Positions 36,401-43,070 of a DNA stretch of 64,000 nt are shown here, piece after piece. Positions within the stretch are counted from its first letter, which is position 1; the number at the start of each line of letters is the position of its first letter. Position numbers and translations under genes: made by a program. The notes beneath the pieces were generated by a model. It saw only the letters and a list, made by a program, of their open reading frames with translations, was not told where the DNA came from and did no database searches. Source of the stretch: Tubiluchus corallicola (lineage: Eukaryota > Priapulida > Priapulimorpha > Priapulimorphida > Tubiluchidae); the NCBI GenBank assembly GCA_030141605.1, contig JAQGDQ010000051.1, positions 248,001 to 312,000 of the forward strand, written 5' to 3'.

Positions 36401-37379
36401 CGTACATAATTCAATATTTGCTAGAGCATACGTTGATCTAAGCGCTGTATGCGTCATTAATCCTACCGTATTTATCCTACTGCTGCGAGATATGAGAAAA
36501 TGCTAACGTAACAAATATTGATTCTAAGTTTCAAAAAAGGTAGAGCAATTTGGAGATCACACAAATTTGTTGTATGATATAAAACCTTAAAACTGGAAGA
36601 TATGATAGAATGGAAAACAGCAGTTGTACAGCGCAATACGAGAAATTTCTCTTTCACCAACAAATATTCAGAAGCTTTTTTCAGTAGTAAATCATGAGAT
36701 GATAAATACTAGACAGGTAGGAAATTCTGTCACACCTTATGCGAGAACCAACAAAAAATAATGTGCGTCTCATGTACATCACAAATTTGTGGAATGCGAT
36801 AAATGATAATATCAAAATTGTAAAAATACACATATATACATTGTGCCAACTGCGGTTACTAAAAAGGTTTTAAGGTATATTTAGTTGCTTACAAATTTGA
36901 TAGTCTTTTAAAATTATATGTTTAACATAGTTTTATTTTTTTAATGTCCATGTTTTACTCGAGTCATGTGCAATGGATGAAGGATTTTATACAAGCCCGA
37001 GTGGTAAATTTTAACAAACCGACTGTTTGTAAATTTTGCATAATGTGTTTGTAAATTTTTTTAGTCTGTAAATATATAAACAAAAATGAAATGAATAAAT
37101 AAATCCAATCTAGTTTAGTTTAATCAAATTTAATAATGTACGTTCTCAGCTGTAATGAAAAAGAAGCATAGCATTTACTCAAGAATTTATATACCTGAGT
37201 CTTCTTGTTTCTTCTTGGTCAAATTCTTCTTGTTTTCTGAATACTTCTTCTAAAATTGCCAGTTCGTGTGCAGTTAGATGGGACAGCCTGGGTGATGGCG
37301 GGGAAGGCGGCTGACTGTGAGTTTCTTCTAAAACAAAGTGTCCGGCTACAGCTTGCAACCCAGTCGGTTTTTTCCTTGC
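3592..37379 (-). CDS. RIMS: RIM-family active-zone scaffold protein, 23 coding exons
   Basis: RIM tethers Rab3-bearing synaptic vesicles, recruits Munc13 and clusters Ca2+ channels at presynaptic active zones (family knowledge). I joined 23 exons, 5' to 3': 37379-37195, 34866-34644, 33832-33668, 33394-31549, 31216-31070, 30175-30104, 17151-17026, 16205-16085, 15826-15756, 13300-13227, 12290-12106, 11504-11411, 10754-10559, 10163-10008, 8408-8328, 7988-7863, 6833-6768, 6229-6140, 5938-5842, 5557-5466, 5083-4970, 4495-4353, 3774-3592. All introns are GT/AG and all junction phases agree, giving about 1,550 residues. Domain order: Rab-binding helix about 32-93, four CxxC pairs at 94-145, Ser/Arg-rich linker 192-806, PDZ about 866-955, C2A about 1020-1145, C2B about 1410-1530. 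This matches full-length RIM rather than rabphilin or Slp, which lack the PDZ. The initiator Met lies upstream and is not secured. Confidence 0.96.
4353..4495 (-). CDS. RIMS: RIM exon 22: middle of C2B domain
   Basis: 2 nt plus 47 codons, acceptor GTTTTCTAAG, donor [29 protein letters not shown] matches C2B PYVKVYLLE...[15 protein letters not shown] corresponds to the TLDPLYQQSL strand. Short, and not visible as a long ORF. Confidence 0.95.
4970..5083 (-). CDS. RIMS: RIM exon 21: start of C2B domain
   Basis: 114 nt, phase 1-1, acceptor TTTTATAG, donor [29 protein letters not shown] matches the RIM C2B start (GDIQIG..KKGQLEVEVI). The Ca2+ loop-1 aspartates are replaced ([12 protein letters not shown]). 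Confidence 0.94.
5165..5260 (+). repeat. tRNA-derived SINE-like fragment in a RIM intron
   Basis: GGTTCAAATTCAGGC resembles a Pol III B box and is followed by TGTGTCACGACTTTTTTACA. This body matches the two minus-strand copies at 51.6 and 52.0 kb just after their B boxes, so all three look like one family. It lies in the intron between RIM exons 20 and 21. Confidence 0.5.
5466..5557 (-). CDS. RIMS: RIM exon 20: linker exon before C2B
   Basis: 92 nt, phase 2 in and 1 out. The acceptor TTTTTCAG at 5557 is used rather than the second AG ten bases in, because only the first keeps frame with exon 19. Donor TTAG|GTAATT. Encodes [15 protein letters not shown]. Confidence 0.84.
5842..5938 (-). CDS. 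RIMS: RIM exon 19: linker exon
   Basis: 97 nt, enters phase 1 and leaves phase 2, acceptor TGAACTTAG, donor ATGAA|GTAAGT. Encodes [13 protein letters not shown] then an acidic-aromatic SDEDWELFM. Not skippable alone. Confidence 0.86.
6140..6229 (-). CDS. RIMS: RIM exon 18: linker cassette
   Basis: 90 nt, phase 1-1, acceptor GTACACAG, donor GCAA|GTAAGT. Includes RRSSYFC and an acidic [10 protein letters not shown] helix. Symmetric cassette. Confidence 0.87.
6768..6833 (-). CDS. RIMS: RIM exon 17: linker cassette with two possible acceptors
   Basis: 66 nt with the acceptor TTTTTCAG (start 6833), or 105 nt with an upstream acceptor ACTTGTGTAG (start 6872). Both are phase 1 and both keep the frame open; the longer form adds 13 residues ([13 protein letters not shown]). 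Donor GCTG|GTAGGT. The nearer acceptor has the better pyrimidine tract. Encodes a helix-like [12 protein letters not shown]. Confidence 0.78.
7863..7988 (-). CDS. RIMS: RIM exon 16: linker cassette
   Basis: 126 nt, phase 1-1, acceptor TATACAG, donor CCAG|GTGAGA. Ser/Phe/Pro-rich segment ([17 protein letters not shown]). Symmetric cassette. Confidence 0.86.
8328..8408 (-). CDS. RIMS: RIM exon 15: linker cassette
   Basis: 81 nt, phase 1-1, acceptor AATTTCAG, donor AGGC|GTAAGT. Encodes [15 protein letters not shown] and a basic end. Symmetric cassette. Confidence 0.83.
10008..10163 (-). CDS. RIMS: RIM exon 14: linker cassette between C2A and C2B
   Basis: 156 nt, phase 1-1, acceptor CTTCCTTATAG, donor CCAA|GTAAGA. 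Encodes a proline-containing linker ([12 protein letters not shown]) with no recognised domain. Being symmetric, it can be skipped without a frameshift. Confidence 0.85.
10559..10754 (-). CDS. RIMS: RIM exon 13: end of C2A domain
   Basis: 65 codons plus 1 nt, acceptor TTTGATAG, donor [30 protein letters not shown] is the C2A loop-3 region, with D-F-N where Ca2+-binding domains have D-x-D. It is followed by the strand DVPDWFTLQ. After the domain comes the basic [10 protein letters not shown]. Confidence 0.95.
10845..11090. repeat. CCACTGCCACCA minisatellite with CAG/CAA tail
   Basis: Irregular CCAC(C/T)ACTGC units followed by CAGCAGCAACGGCAA-type units, within the intron between RIM exons 12 and 13. 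The Ala/Val-rich frames here are repeat artefacts. Confidence 0.85.
11411..11504 (-). CDS. RIMS: RIM exon 12: middle of C2A domain
   Basis: 1 nt plus 31 codons, acceptor GTTTTTTGTAG, donor AAG|GTATCA. The sequence [19 protein letters not shown] matches the KTxxxKKTLxPxWNxxFxF signature of C2 domains. It completes Ser with exon 11 and joins exon 13 in phase 0. Confidence 0.93.
11865..12004. repeat. ~36-bp tandem repeat, four copies
   Basis: Units begin CAGTTTTxAATTTTAATTAG and mostly end ACATTTG; copies of about 36, 36, 35 and 33 bp, just downstream (in transcript terms) of RIM exon 11. Confidence 0.85.
12106..12290 (-). CDS. RIMS: RIM exon 11: first half of C2A domain
   Basis: 61 codons plus 2 nt, acceptor ATATTTTCAG, donor AGAG|GTAAAA. 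It reads [20 protein letters not shown] then [11 protein letters not shown], the C2A beta-strand pattern of RIM. The usual SDPYVK of Ca2+-binding C2 domains is QPYVK here, so Ca2+-ligand aspartates of loop 1 are missing, as in known RIM C2A domains. Confidence 0.95.
13227..13300 (-). CDS. RIMS: RIM exon 10: linker before C2A with RxLPxxP motif
   Basis: 2 nt plus 24 codons (74 nt), acceptor TTCTTAACAG, donor CCG|GTAAGT. The exon ends [10 protein letters not shown], which fits the RxLPxxP ligand pattern of RIM-binding-protein SH3 domains (inference). It abuts the C2A exon directly. Confidence 0.87.
13855..14230. repeat. (ATC)n/(GTC)n and degenerate CAA/GAT repeats
   Basis: CATCATCATC with TCGTCGTCG at about 13908-13926, then looser ATC- and ACA/ATG-type repeats. 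Intronic. Confidence 0.8.
14566..14967 (+). CDS. Unknown 133-aa ORF nested antisense in a RIM intron
   Basis: An ATG at 14566 opens 133 codons to a TAA at 14965-14967, lying in the intron between RIM exons 9 and 10 on the opposite strand. The protein is mixed helical and lysine-rich with no repeats ([16 protein letters not shown]..., ...[16 protein letters not shown]...). Composition is balanced, unlike the repeat-derived ORFs nearby. I do not recognise a family. The ATG follows TTGTTGGATGCAG, which could also be a splice acceptor, so it may be an internal or terminal exon, a retrocopy or a transposon fragment. Confidence 0.4.
   Translation: MQVHRTFLPEKRQAVIFSEQGVLDVLRNLEKIPDFTQANSVRSVKTLVLNLVVYLKIHKEKLIYKMFSKRQSHTGINQQTVDEFLRILEDKIKTNDKLLKYFLIAEKKIHIEAAFSKKDESGLQKVFEQKHAK
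15329..15463. repeat. (CA)n-(GCAC)n-(CA)n compound microsatellite
   Basis: ACACAGACAC, then about 16 GCAC units at 15370-15434, then pure CA to 15462. Confidence 0.97.
15756..15826 (-). CDS. RIMS: RIM exon 9: short linker after PDZ
   Basis: 1 nt plus 23 codons plus 1 nt (71 nt), acceptor ATACCTGCAG, donor CCAG|GTAATA. Encodes a basic segment ending [12 protein letters not shown], another RRxS motif outside the large linker exon. Confidence 0.85.
16085..16205 (-). CDS. RIMS: RIM exon 8: PDZ C-terminal half
   Basis: [12 protein letters not shown] matches the RIM GDEVLEWNGKPL segment, followed by the last helix (SFEQVKRII) and strand. 2 nt plus 39 codons plus 2 nt. The donor GG|GTACGC was chosen over nearby GTTAAG and GTCTTA because it is the only one whose phase fits exon 9. 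It is a weaker match to consensus, so this 3' end is the least certain splice in the PDZ. Confidence 0.9.
17026..17151 (-). CDS. RIMS: RIM exon 7: PDZ carboxylate loop and core
   Basis: 2 nt plus 41 codons plus 1 nt (126 nt), acceptor TATAATTTAG, donor [21 protein letters not shown] is the peptide-binding loop region, and [18 protein letters not shown] is the core preceding the GDEIL turn. It is separated from exon 6 by a 12.95-kb retrotransposon-filled intron. Confidence 0.95.
17165..17412. repeat. (GGT)n/(GAT)n trinucleotide repeat
   Basis: Long GGT-rich tract with GAT and GTT variants, starting 14 bp upstream of the acceptor AG of RIM exon 7. It produces spurious Val- or Pro/Thr-rich ORFs on both strands. 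Confidence 0.93.
17413..20280. other. Intronic DNA without supported gene
   Basis: Part of the 13-kb PDZ-splitting intron. No recognisable protein or repeat family; several short open frames look random. Confidence 0.5.
20285..21130 (+). mobile_element. Non-LTR retrotransposon, C-terminal RT remnant
   Basis: Frames with stops encode [28 protein letters not shown] and further on [19 protein letters not shown]. This is the post-RT region of a LINE pol with its C-x-C...H...C zinc-knuckle tail. Several stops and frameshifts make it a dead copy. Confidence 0.6.
21950..22510 (+). mobile_element. Decayed LINE reverse-transcriptase N-terminal fragment
   Basis: Broken frames read [24 protein letters not shown] and DLNIFKLVS, recognisable as the KTPDGIPxxxLK...W+...V.PI.K+G...NYRPIS region of LINE RTs. 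Heavily mutated. Confidence 0.5.
22930..23570 (+). mobile_element. Decayed LINE reverse-transcriptase fragment
   Basis: [14 protein letters not shown] matches RT motif A (VxYxDFxKAFDxV). After a degraded stretch comes [20 protein letters not shown], the post-FADD region (GxxLexVxxFxxLGVxxxxxLKWxxH). Multiple stops. Confidence 0.5.
23600..24350 (+). mobile_element. LINE reverse-transcriptase fragment with YADDT
   Basis: From 23618 an open stretch ([20 protein letters not shown], then [14 protein letters not shown]) is followed after stops by [10 protein letters not shown] and [11 protein letters not shown], the RT motif B-C region. It ends abruptly near 24350. Several in-frame stops. Confidence 0.75.
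24590..25085 (-). mobile_element. LINE pol tail fragment, antisense to its neighbours
   Basis: Minus-strand frames with one or two shifts read [30 protein letters not shown] and [16 protein letters not shown]. This resembles the C-terminal zinc-knuckle tail (CxxC...H..C) of LINE pol proteins, with one Cys lost. It abuts the next LINE's 5' side in opposite orientation. Confidence 0.45.
25332..28375 (+). mobile_element. CR1/L2-like LINE with 2A-like peptide and uninterrupted endonuclease domain
   Basis: Order: N-terminal hydrophobic leader, 2A-like GCIESNPGP, apurinic-type endonuclease, start of RT, then RT C-terminal part, 3' UTR and AATAAAGATTACTATG(TATA)n tail near 28370. The endonuclease carries [42 protein letters not shown] and SDHNF. 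RT is broken: one in-frame TAG at 27006-27008, a frameshift near 27350, and loss of the palm including FADD between RRKHSTTDG and [12 protein letters not shown] (about 27470). It cannot move on its own. It sits in the intron between RIM exons 6 and 7, antisense to RIM. Confidence 0.9.
25521..27718 (+). pseudogene. LINE pol pseudogene: 2A-like leader, endonuclease, truncated RT
   Basis: First ATG in the long frame is at 25521, putting the NPGP end of the 2A-like motif 54 residues in, ahead of the endonuclease as in known 2A-bearing LINEs. The open frame upstream to 25332 lacks an ATG. The endonuclease appears complete. After the TAG at 27006, the same frame continues with RT sequence ([22 protein letters not shown]) to 27389. 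The C-terminal part continues from 27347 in another frame and stops at 27718, though homologous codons run on to about 27950. Confidence 0.85.
28490..29400 (+). mobile_element. CR1-like LINE 3' fragment
   Basis: [35 protein letters not shown] and, after shifts, [21 protein letters not shown] make up the C-terminal RT and thumb region (S+S....FKxYYxLVxPxLEY...WNxLPxxV). A short UTR-like stretch follows. Confidence 0.6.
29440..30015 (+). mobile_element. Second CR1-like LINE 3' fragment
   Basis: Broken frames include FVHFF-like text, W-N-S-L-S-E-I-V-type residues near 29720 and a C-terminal [10 protein letters not shown]. It ends with a TATA/TGTATA-rich 3' region. It lies immediately upstream (plus strand) of RIM exon 6. 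Confidence 0.4.
30104..30175 (-). CDS. RIMS: RIM exon 6: start of PDZ domain
   Basis: 2 nt plus 23 codons plus 1 nt (72 nt, phase 1-1), acceptor TGTTTACAG, donor [19 protein letters not shown] matches the first beta strand of the RIM PDZ. It is too short to be noticed as an ORF and was found by searching for the missing PDZ start in the correct phase. Confidence 0.88.
30540..30975. repeat. Long imperfect palindrome (foldback) in a RIM intron
   Basis: Two arms of about 215 bp meet near 30760. Left-arm landmarks in order (TTGTCGTTTACA, AAAGTGACAAATCTTG, ACGCTTTAAGATGCATG, AAGTTATAAAAATA) recur as reverse complements in mirrored order on the right (30920, 30885, 30820, 30790). It lies between RIM exons 5 and 6, so the pre-mRNA could fold into a long hairpin. 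Confidence 0.85.
31070..31216 (-). CDS. RIMS: RIM exon 5: pre-PDZ linker
   Basis: 2 nt plus 48 codons plus 1 nt (147 nt, phase 1-1), acceptor TTTTTTTAG, donor CCAG|GTAAAC. It encodes a charged segment including [15 protein letters not shown] second AG seven bases further in (31209) would break the frame with exon 4, so the first AG is chosen. Confidence 0.88.
31549..33394 (-). CDS. RIMS: RIM exon 4: large Ser/Arg-rich linker exon
   Basis: 615 codons plus 1 nt in one uninterrupted exon, acceptor TTGGCAG, donor ATGG|GTAAGT. It is highly basic and serine-rich with no predicted fold. It corresponds to the disordered linker between zinc finger and PDZ in RIM. The striking content is a run of RRxS-type motifs: [50 protein letters not shown] and RRSS. 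These look like basophilic-kinase or 14-3-3 sites (inference). The reading frame is open to 33412, but the upstream part is intron. Confidence 0.93.
33668..33832 (-). CDS. RIMS: RIM exon 3: second half of zinc finger
   Basis: 55 codons, phase 0 both sides, acceptor CATCTCTAG, donor AAT|GTACGT. WMCKRC supplies the last CxxC. It is followed by [11 protein letters not shown], the counterpart of the SGAWF Rab-contact motif of RIM and rabphilin, here SGTWY. The tail is acidic (DSEEEN). Confidence 0.96.
34644..34866 (-). CDS. RIMS: RIM exon 2: helix and first half of zinc finger
   Basis: 1 nt plus 74 codons, acceptor TTTTTTCATAG, donor ATG|GTAAAG. A charged helix is followed by three CxxC pairs (CRLC, CGWC, CKEC at exon residues 32-58). 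These are the first six zinc ligands of the RIM/rabphilin C2C2 finger. Splice phase 2 in and phase 0 out joins exons 1 and 3 exactly. Confidence 0.95.
35460..37110 (+). mobile_element. Decayed LINE (RT) in the intron between RIM exons 1 and 2
   Basis: Broken frames give PIFKDG-like text then [10 protein letters not shown] (RT motif), [19 protein letters not shown] and an intact stretch [20 protein letters not shown]...[19 protein letters not shown] at 36091-36245, which is the catalytic FADD motif and its follow-on. A 3' UTR-like region runs to the AT-rich end near 37100. Antisense to RIM. Confidence 0.75.
37195..37379 (-). CDS. RIMS: RIM exon 1 (first recognised): N-terminal Rab-binding helix
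   Basis: 61 codons plus 2 nt, acceptor ...TTAATAG, donor CAG|GTATAT. It contains [16 protein letters not shown] followed by an acidic/Gln-rich helix, corresponding to the LSHLTEEE helix that precedes the RIM zinc finger and contacts Rab3. Its start is phase 0. Residues before the helix are proline-rich (PPSPPSP). The protein's Met must be in an upstream exon, because this ORF has no in-frame ATG in the exon. Confidence 0.93.
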
Positions 37380-37428
37380 CTATTAATGATCAAGCAAACA
37401 AATAAAGATATATTTATTGTTTTTATTG

Positions 37429-37430
<2 letters not shown>

Positions 37431-37467
<37 letters not shown>
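37431..37467. repeat. (AT)n microsatellite
   Basis: About 18 TA units, just upstream of RIM exon 1. Confidence 0.97.
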
Positions 37468-37468
<1 letters not shown>

Positions 37469-37689
37469 TGCAGCTAGGTAGATATATTTTTTGCATATAT
37501 CTTCATGCCACAGTCGTTTAGTGAACATCTTTGATAAAATATATATATTAATTTTTAAAATCACTTCATTCACTCTGTTTCATCAAAAGTGTATATTTCA
37601 ATCACAAACATGACATGTATTTACACACTGTTTACAAACAGATTACAACAAATGATAAGAACACTATACACACATAAAAAAGACATCAC

Positions 37690-37800
37690 GCTTAAAATAA
37701 TTAGCCTAAACGGCTAATTGACTGAGCTAAAAATTATGAGTGAAGCAGGACTTGAACTCAGAACTTGTGCTTACAGGGCACACGCCCCACCTTTTAAAAC
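37690..37800 (-). repeat. Possible tRNA-derived SINE fragment
   Basis: On the minus strand, GAGTTCAAGTCC resembles a B box and is preceded by a stem-rich GGGGCGTGTGCCCTGTAAGC. No proper A box or acceptor stem, so not a functional tRNA. Confidence 0.3.
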
Positions 37801-38750
37801 ACTGATTATTTCTTTTTTTGCCATCTGTTAAATTAAGAAAGTTTCTCCAGGTTTTATTAATTATTATCACCTTATTGGTAATTTTTAATGTTAATTACTA
37901 ATATCCGAAATTGCTTAATGCTGACAGTAAGCCGGCAGATGAAGTTTTCATATTGCTTGTATAAGAAAAAAACTGAGAAAAAACTTTAAACACGAAAACA
38001 GTATATTAAGAGGACACACGAAATAAATATGAACATCCCTTTACTGTACAACTATTGCATACGACTTTGAAGCTCGGCGACACGCAGCCCTGGATTAACC
38101 ATTAAGCAAAATAAATATGTGCTTAGGGCCTCATGGGAAGAAGAGTCCTACACAGTTTTTTTAAATCGAATAATTACCCAAAATATACCAGATTAAAATA
38201 AAGCATATGCCCTAGCATTTACTGTCAATAAGTCTTACTGCAAGTTTTTGTTTTATTCTGAAAGATAAAATTTCAAAAAATACAGTTTAGCATTGGTTTT
38301 ATTCTGAATGGGTTACTATAATCTTTTCGGTGCTGTTTTAGGCCTCTTGGGGTTTTAATCCATCTCTGGAGCCTACACGGTTATCTCTTTTAATATCTTT
38401 GACTCGAAAAACTCATTTCGCTGTTTGTTAGAAATGCACAGATTATCATAATGCCACTCGAGTTCAATTAATTACAATATGGCTGGCGTTGGCTGCAAAC
38501 ATATGAATGCTTTTCATAACTTTTGTCAGTACCTAATCCTTTCATTATGTCAAGTAATTATTGCTGTTAGGTATCATAATGCCTGGAGACCCTAACAAGA
38601 ATTTCTAATTATCCTAGTCTGCATCATTCATTGCCTCTTGTAGCTACCGCTGAATTAAACTCTACTAGCATAGCTCGACCTGCAGCGAGGCGTATTCATG
38701 TTCAACTTGCTGTAATTGATTCTACAGCCTTAGAAAAGCGGCGTGCGTCT

Positions 38751-38815
<65 letters not shown>
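38751..38815. repeat. (CT)n microsatellite
   Basis: About 32 nearly perfect CT units. Confidence 0.98.
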
Positions 38816-38817
<2 letters not shown>

Positions 38818-39716
38818 CCAGAAAATGAGAAAACCAAACGTTTCAACTCAATACGGCGCACTTTCTTTAAAGAAAAAACAAAAATACAACAAAAATTTTT
38901 ACTGAATACCAATTTTCGTACTGTATAAATTATAACACATTTGGATACAAAAATCATACAGCTGTGGAAAACGTAATAGAAAGACAAAAATAGTACAAAA
39001 TATATATTTTCTTTTATTTAAATTATTGTGCAGAATGATGTAACGAAACCTCTGATTTGTAGACCAAATCCGCACCCATGGATTATTTCAAATTCTAACG
39101 AAGAATGTTGTTACTTAATCACTCGAGTAAGTGGGAACAATCATGATTCTACTGCTCTCCGAGTGTGCAAATATTAAATAAATGGGAAATAAATTGTTTC
39201 TGTCATGAATCGTATAGTTTTTTGCCTGGCTTATGTGGCTATTCTTTTCTGTTTCGGCTCTAACTACGATGATATTTATTGCCACTCTCTCATTTGTGGT
39301 TTTCTCTTATTAAAGCGGCTGAACATGTCTTCACTAATAATTTCTATAGTAAGTATAACAATTTAATATTCCAATCTCTAAACAGTTTCTATGACAGTAA
39401 ACGCGTCTGGTCCTATCGATATTGCGTTATTAATTTTCCACCTGATGTGAAAACAATAACAAACAATAATACTGCAAATAACGTCGCTGGAACAAAATTT
39501 TCTTTGTTGTGTCCCATCAGTACAAAATTTTTATCAAATAAAAGTTAATTTTATGATTTTCTTTATACAATTTCGGCAGGCCTTTCGTTCCCATCTTGCC
39601 AGTGAATCCACGGAAAAAATTCTTGGACAAAACAATATGAATTAATGACTGTTGACATAAATTATATTGTATATTGGGGTAATGTCGGCCACATTTACAT
39701 TTCGTAAATGACTTAC

Positions 39717-39837
39717 CTTGTATTTTCACTAGTATTTTATGTACAGGCTTAGCAGACATGTCGATGGATTTGTCTGCTTTACAGGAATGCTGGCTTTGCT
39801 GATTGGCTATAAAAACGCAAACTAGCTCACTTGACAT
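39717..39837 (-). CDS. Possible 5' coding exon with ATG (unassigned)
   Basis: A 40-codon open segment begins with ATG at 39837 (MSSELVCVFIANQQ...KILVKIQ) and runs into a consensus donor CAAG|GTAAGT. It lies 2.3 kb upstream of RIM exon 1 on the same strand, so it could be a RIM first exon. Its end is phase 1 and RIM exon 1 starts in phase 0, so they cannot be joined without a missing small exon. It has no recognised domain and could equally belong to another gene or be chance. Confidence 0.3.
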
Positions 39838-40409
39838 TGTTCAGAGTGCATAGAAACTAGCTGGTCGACATTAGCCTATTAATGCTACACATTACTTCCA
39901 GATTATTATTAGGTAACAACTTACTTTGAGTGCTTGCTACTTCAATAATTCAATAATGTTTTTCAGTGTGGTCTAAACACACAAAATTGTACAATATTAT
40001 GCTTTCAATATCAAGTTTGCAAGTTTGCCAAGAAACCGTTGTGTTAGGTTTGCTAAACCTATTCCATTTTCACATGGGCTTTAGTAAAATTAATGCAATG
40101 ATGTTTTTGTCAAACCTGCTGCGAAATTGAAACCATAACCACAGCAGAGGACGTTCGTGTTGGTTCGTATTTTAATGGCCTTGACACTGTTTAAAGAAAA
40201 GATGTAAAATCGAGTAGGACTATGCTGACGACAGGAAATACTAATTTAAAGCCTAACTATATTATGCATGATTAGGCAGCTGGCATAGTGATCTATTCAA
40301 AATTTGTAACGTGTTGCACTGATAAAAGAATTTTTGCTAAATTTTGGCTAGAATAATTAACGTTAGATCTTGTAGAATTTTTGCTGAATAGCGTCTCACA
40401 TAATTACGT

Positions 40410-40960
40410 TATGCAATTGTAACAGAGGTTTTCATTGGCGATTTTAACAAGTTCTCTTAAAATGTAAAAACAGTTTATTCTAATTTAAAGAAAGAAGCAG
40501 GAAATACATGGAAAGAATACAGTGTTTTGATGGACTTACTACGTGAAATTTTGAAGTGATGGTGCATGAAACCTCATCATGGAAAGTCATATTAATTATG
40601 TTTTATGGAAGCCATAAGGAAAGTCATATTGACAGTCATAAGGAAAGTCATATTGACAGTCATAAGGAAAGTCATATTGACAGTCACATGGAAAGTCATA
40701 AGATTTATATAAAATAACTAAAATCATTGGTGAAGGAAATTAGTAGCATGATCTTTAAAAAAGCCTTTGCTAAAAAAAATTGTATTTATACAGCTCCGAA
40801 TGCTGCATGTTCAAATGTGTGGAAGAATAGTTATAGAAATACGATTAATAGACTAGTAGAAGCAGTTGTTGCAAATATTGTCAAAAATAGCTTAGCTTAT
40901 ATGAAAAAGAGCTATCATCGCTTGCGTTATGCAGTTACGCTGACAACTTAAGATTCTGCT
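40410..40960 (+). mobile_element. Decayed LINE endonuclease/linker fragment
   Basis: VFIGDFNKFS at about 40428 resembles the endonuclease GDFN motif. 40745-40900 (KKAFAKKNCIY...NVWKNSYRNTINRLVEAV) resembles the basic linker between endonuclease and RT. Weak similarity. Confidence 0.35.
40616..40702. repeat. 24-bp tandem repeat
   Basis: AAGGAAAGTCATATTGACAG TCAT unit (24 bp), three near-perfect copies plus partial flanking copies. Confidence 0.95.
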
Positions 40961-41379
40961 TAAGTTTCTAACAACTTAAGATTCTGCCATCTTAGTTCTC
41001 AGAGAACTTGCAGGGCAAACTTCCAAGGTAGGGTGACTATGTGACCCGCCAACCACTGGGTAAGTCACGACATAAACGGAGCTTCGTTTTTTAATTCTCT
41101 AATATCCTCCCACAGTTTTTGAGCTAGAGCAGTATTTTTGGTACGTGGCTAGGTGGATTCGAAAATTTGTGCACGTATATGTGTGTGCGTGGAAATTTTT
41201 TACGCTAATCTTTGGGTGCTTGGGACATTAATCCTTTCAGAGTTGAACAACAGTAAATTATCATACGTGTATGTCAAATGAAACGTCTCGATTGGGCTAT
41301 TTGAATGGTTACGATCTGCACGTAAAATTTTCACTGGTTTAAAGTTTTATCGGTTTTTTTCATTCGTAATTACGTTTGC

Positions 41380-41630
41380 ATATAGCATTGTTACGACGGC
41401 GAAACACTATTCATTTTCACCCGCTAGGCAGGTTCTAAGTTCGATACTGCGGCCGGTTCATGCCAAGGGCTTTAAAAATGGCACCTGCTGTTGCCCTGCC
41501 TGGGTATGATATTTAGGGTGGTAAGACGGGGAAATAATAGTCTCTGTTATGTGTGTGTAGGATTGCTATTTATGGTCGTCAAGCGCAAGCTTACGTTAAC
41601 TGTTTATCTAAAAGCCGACTTTAAATAAAG
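41380..41630 (+). repeat. SINE or LINE 3'-end with (ATT)n tail
   Basis: A GC-richer 250-bp block contains AGTTCGATACTGC (B-box-like) and GGCACCTGCTGTTGCCC. It ends TTTAAATAAAGATTATTATT, the tail type of L2/CR1-mobilised elements. Confidence 0.5.
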
Positions 41631-41699
<69 letters not shown>

Positions 41700-41730
41700 T
41701 TCATTATCATCATCATCATTATTATTATAT
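41631..41730. repeat. (ATT)n microsatellite tail
   Basis: Over 20 TTA units, then CATCATCAT. Directly follows the element ending AATAAAGATTATT. Confidence 0.97.
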
Positions 41731-43070
41731 TACCCCCATGCACTCCACATTGTGATGGTTCGATCCATTACGAAGCCATTGCATATCAGCATTGCAAACG
41801 AGGTATAAAACCGTTGATACGGAACAACCTCGTTGATTCAGCAGGTAGATAGACAAATGGTTTTACCATCACAGCACCTGTTCCGTAAACACAACATGTA
41901 TGAGGCACACAGGACAAGTTTACTGGCGAGTTTGTTTTCTGTAAATATTTGTCATTATATCGTCTTACTCTGAGGTATCTTTATGTAGCTGATATGCAAC
42001 ACACATCTGCAGAAAACTTATCATCATCCTGGCATGGAATCCGAATTACGAGGGAACGAACCGAACAGGGGAGAGCAACCAATCAAACCCTGGCGGCGAG
42101 GAACCGGCTTCGTTAGAGTATTTTGTTTTTCAAAAAAATATATACGTCGACATTATTAAACGTTTTTCTAATATAGACGAGAAAAATCATGTCGTTAAAG
42201 TCTTCGTCAGGTTTTTAAATAAATTCGAACGAAGTTTCGTTCAAACTACTGTTTTAAATCTTTCACGTCGACTTTTAATTTGCTAACCTTCTTTAGGTTC
42301 TGGAACTTACAAGTATGAATTGTCCTTAATTATTTGTGTGATTAAAGTTTCTATTACCTTGATTGATGTAAGCAACAAAAGTGCCATCGTGTCACCGTCT
42401 ATTAAGTTCACCGCAGAATTAATGGCAGTCTCTCTAATGACCTGTTCAATTTTGTCTTTAAACTGTCTTTTGAACTTGCTTCGACGTCTTATATGTATTA
42501 ATTAGTCGTTAGTTCGGTAAAAATAACTTTGCAAAAACACAATCCATAAGTCGTTTCTAATAAGTTAAATATATGTAACCGACTAAATGTAAATCCATTT
42601 GACTAATGCAGACAATATAATGAGGATTCGTTTCAGTTAGCACTGATATCTAATGTTGAAATTTGTAAATACCCGTTTGTTTTTTATTGTAGTTTCTAAT
42701 GAAGACATGCAAAAGGCTATACAAGCTAACATCAACACGTACTACAAAATTTCTAAAATCTTTGCTCGAAAAATGAAAAATCACTTTCATGACCAATCAG
42801 CTACTCTTTGTGGTATTTTGTTCGTTTGTTTGTCACTTTTTTATTTCACAGTCAAGCTCTTTGCAGTGATAGCTGTAATGACTGCCAGTCCAGCCTGTTT
42901 GCATTATCAGCAATCATATTAACGCGTTATTAGTCTAATGTAGAGAAGGAGTCCTGCTAACGTCATCCGCCTTCGCCCAGTAGTTGTGTTCTGGAATGCC
43001 TATTACACTGGCAGTTTCTTTGAAATAAGTTAAACCCCTATAGGTATGAAGTCAGCATAACGGAATATTT

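Noticed and set aside
38631-38987. ORFs of 61-85 aa around (CT)n
   Set aside because: Ser-Leu or Arg-Glu runs are microsatellite artefacts.
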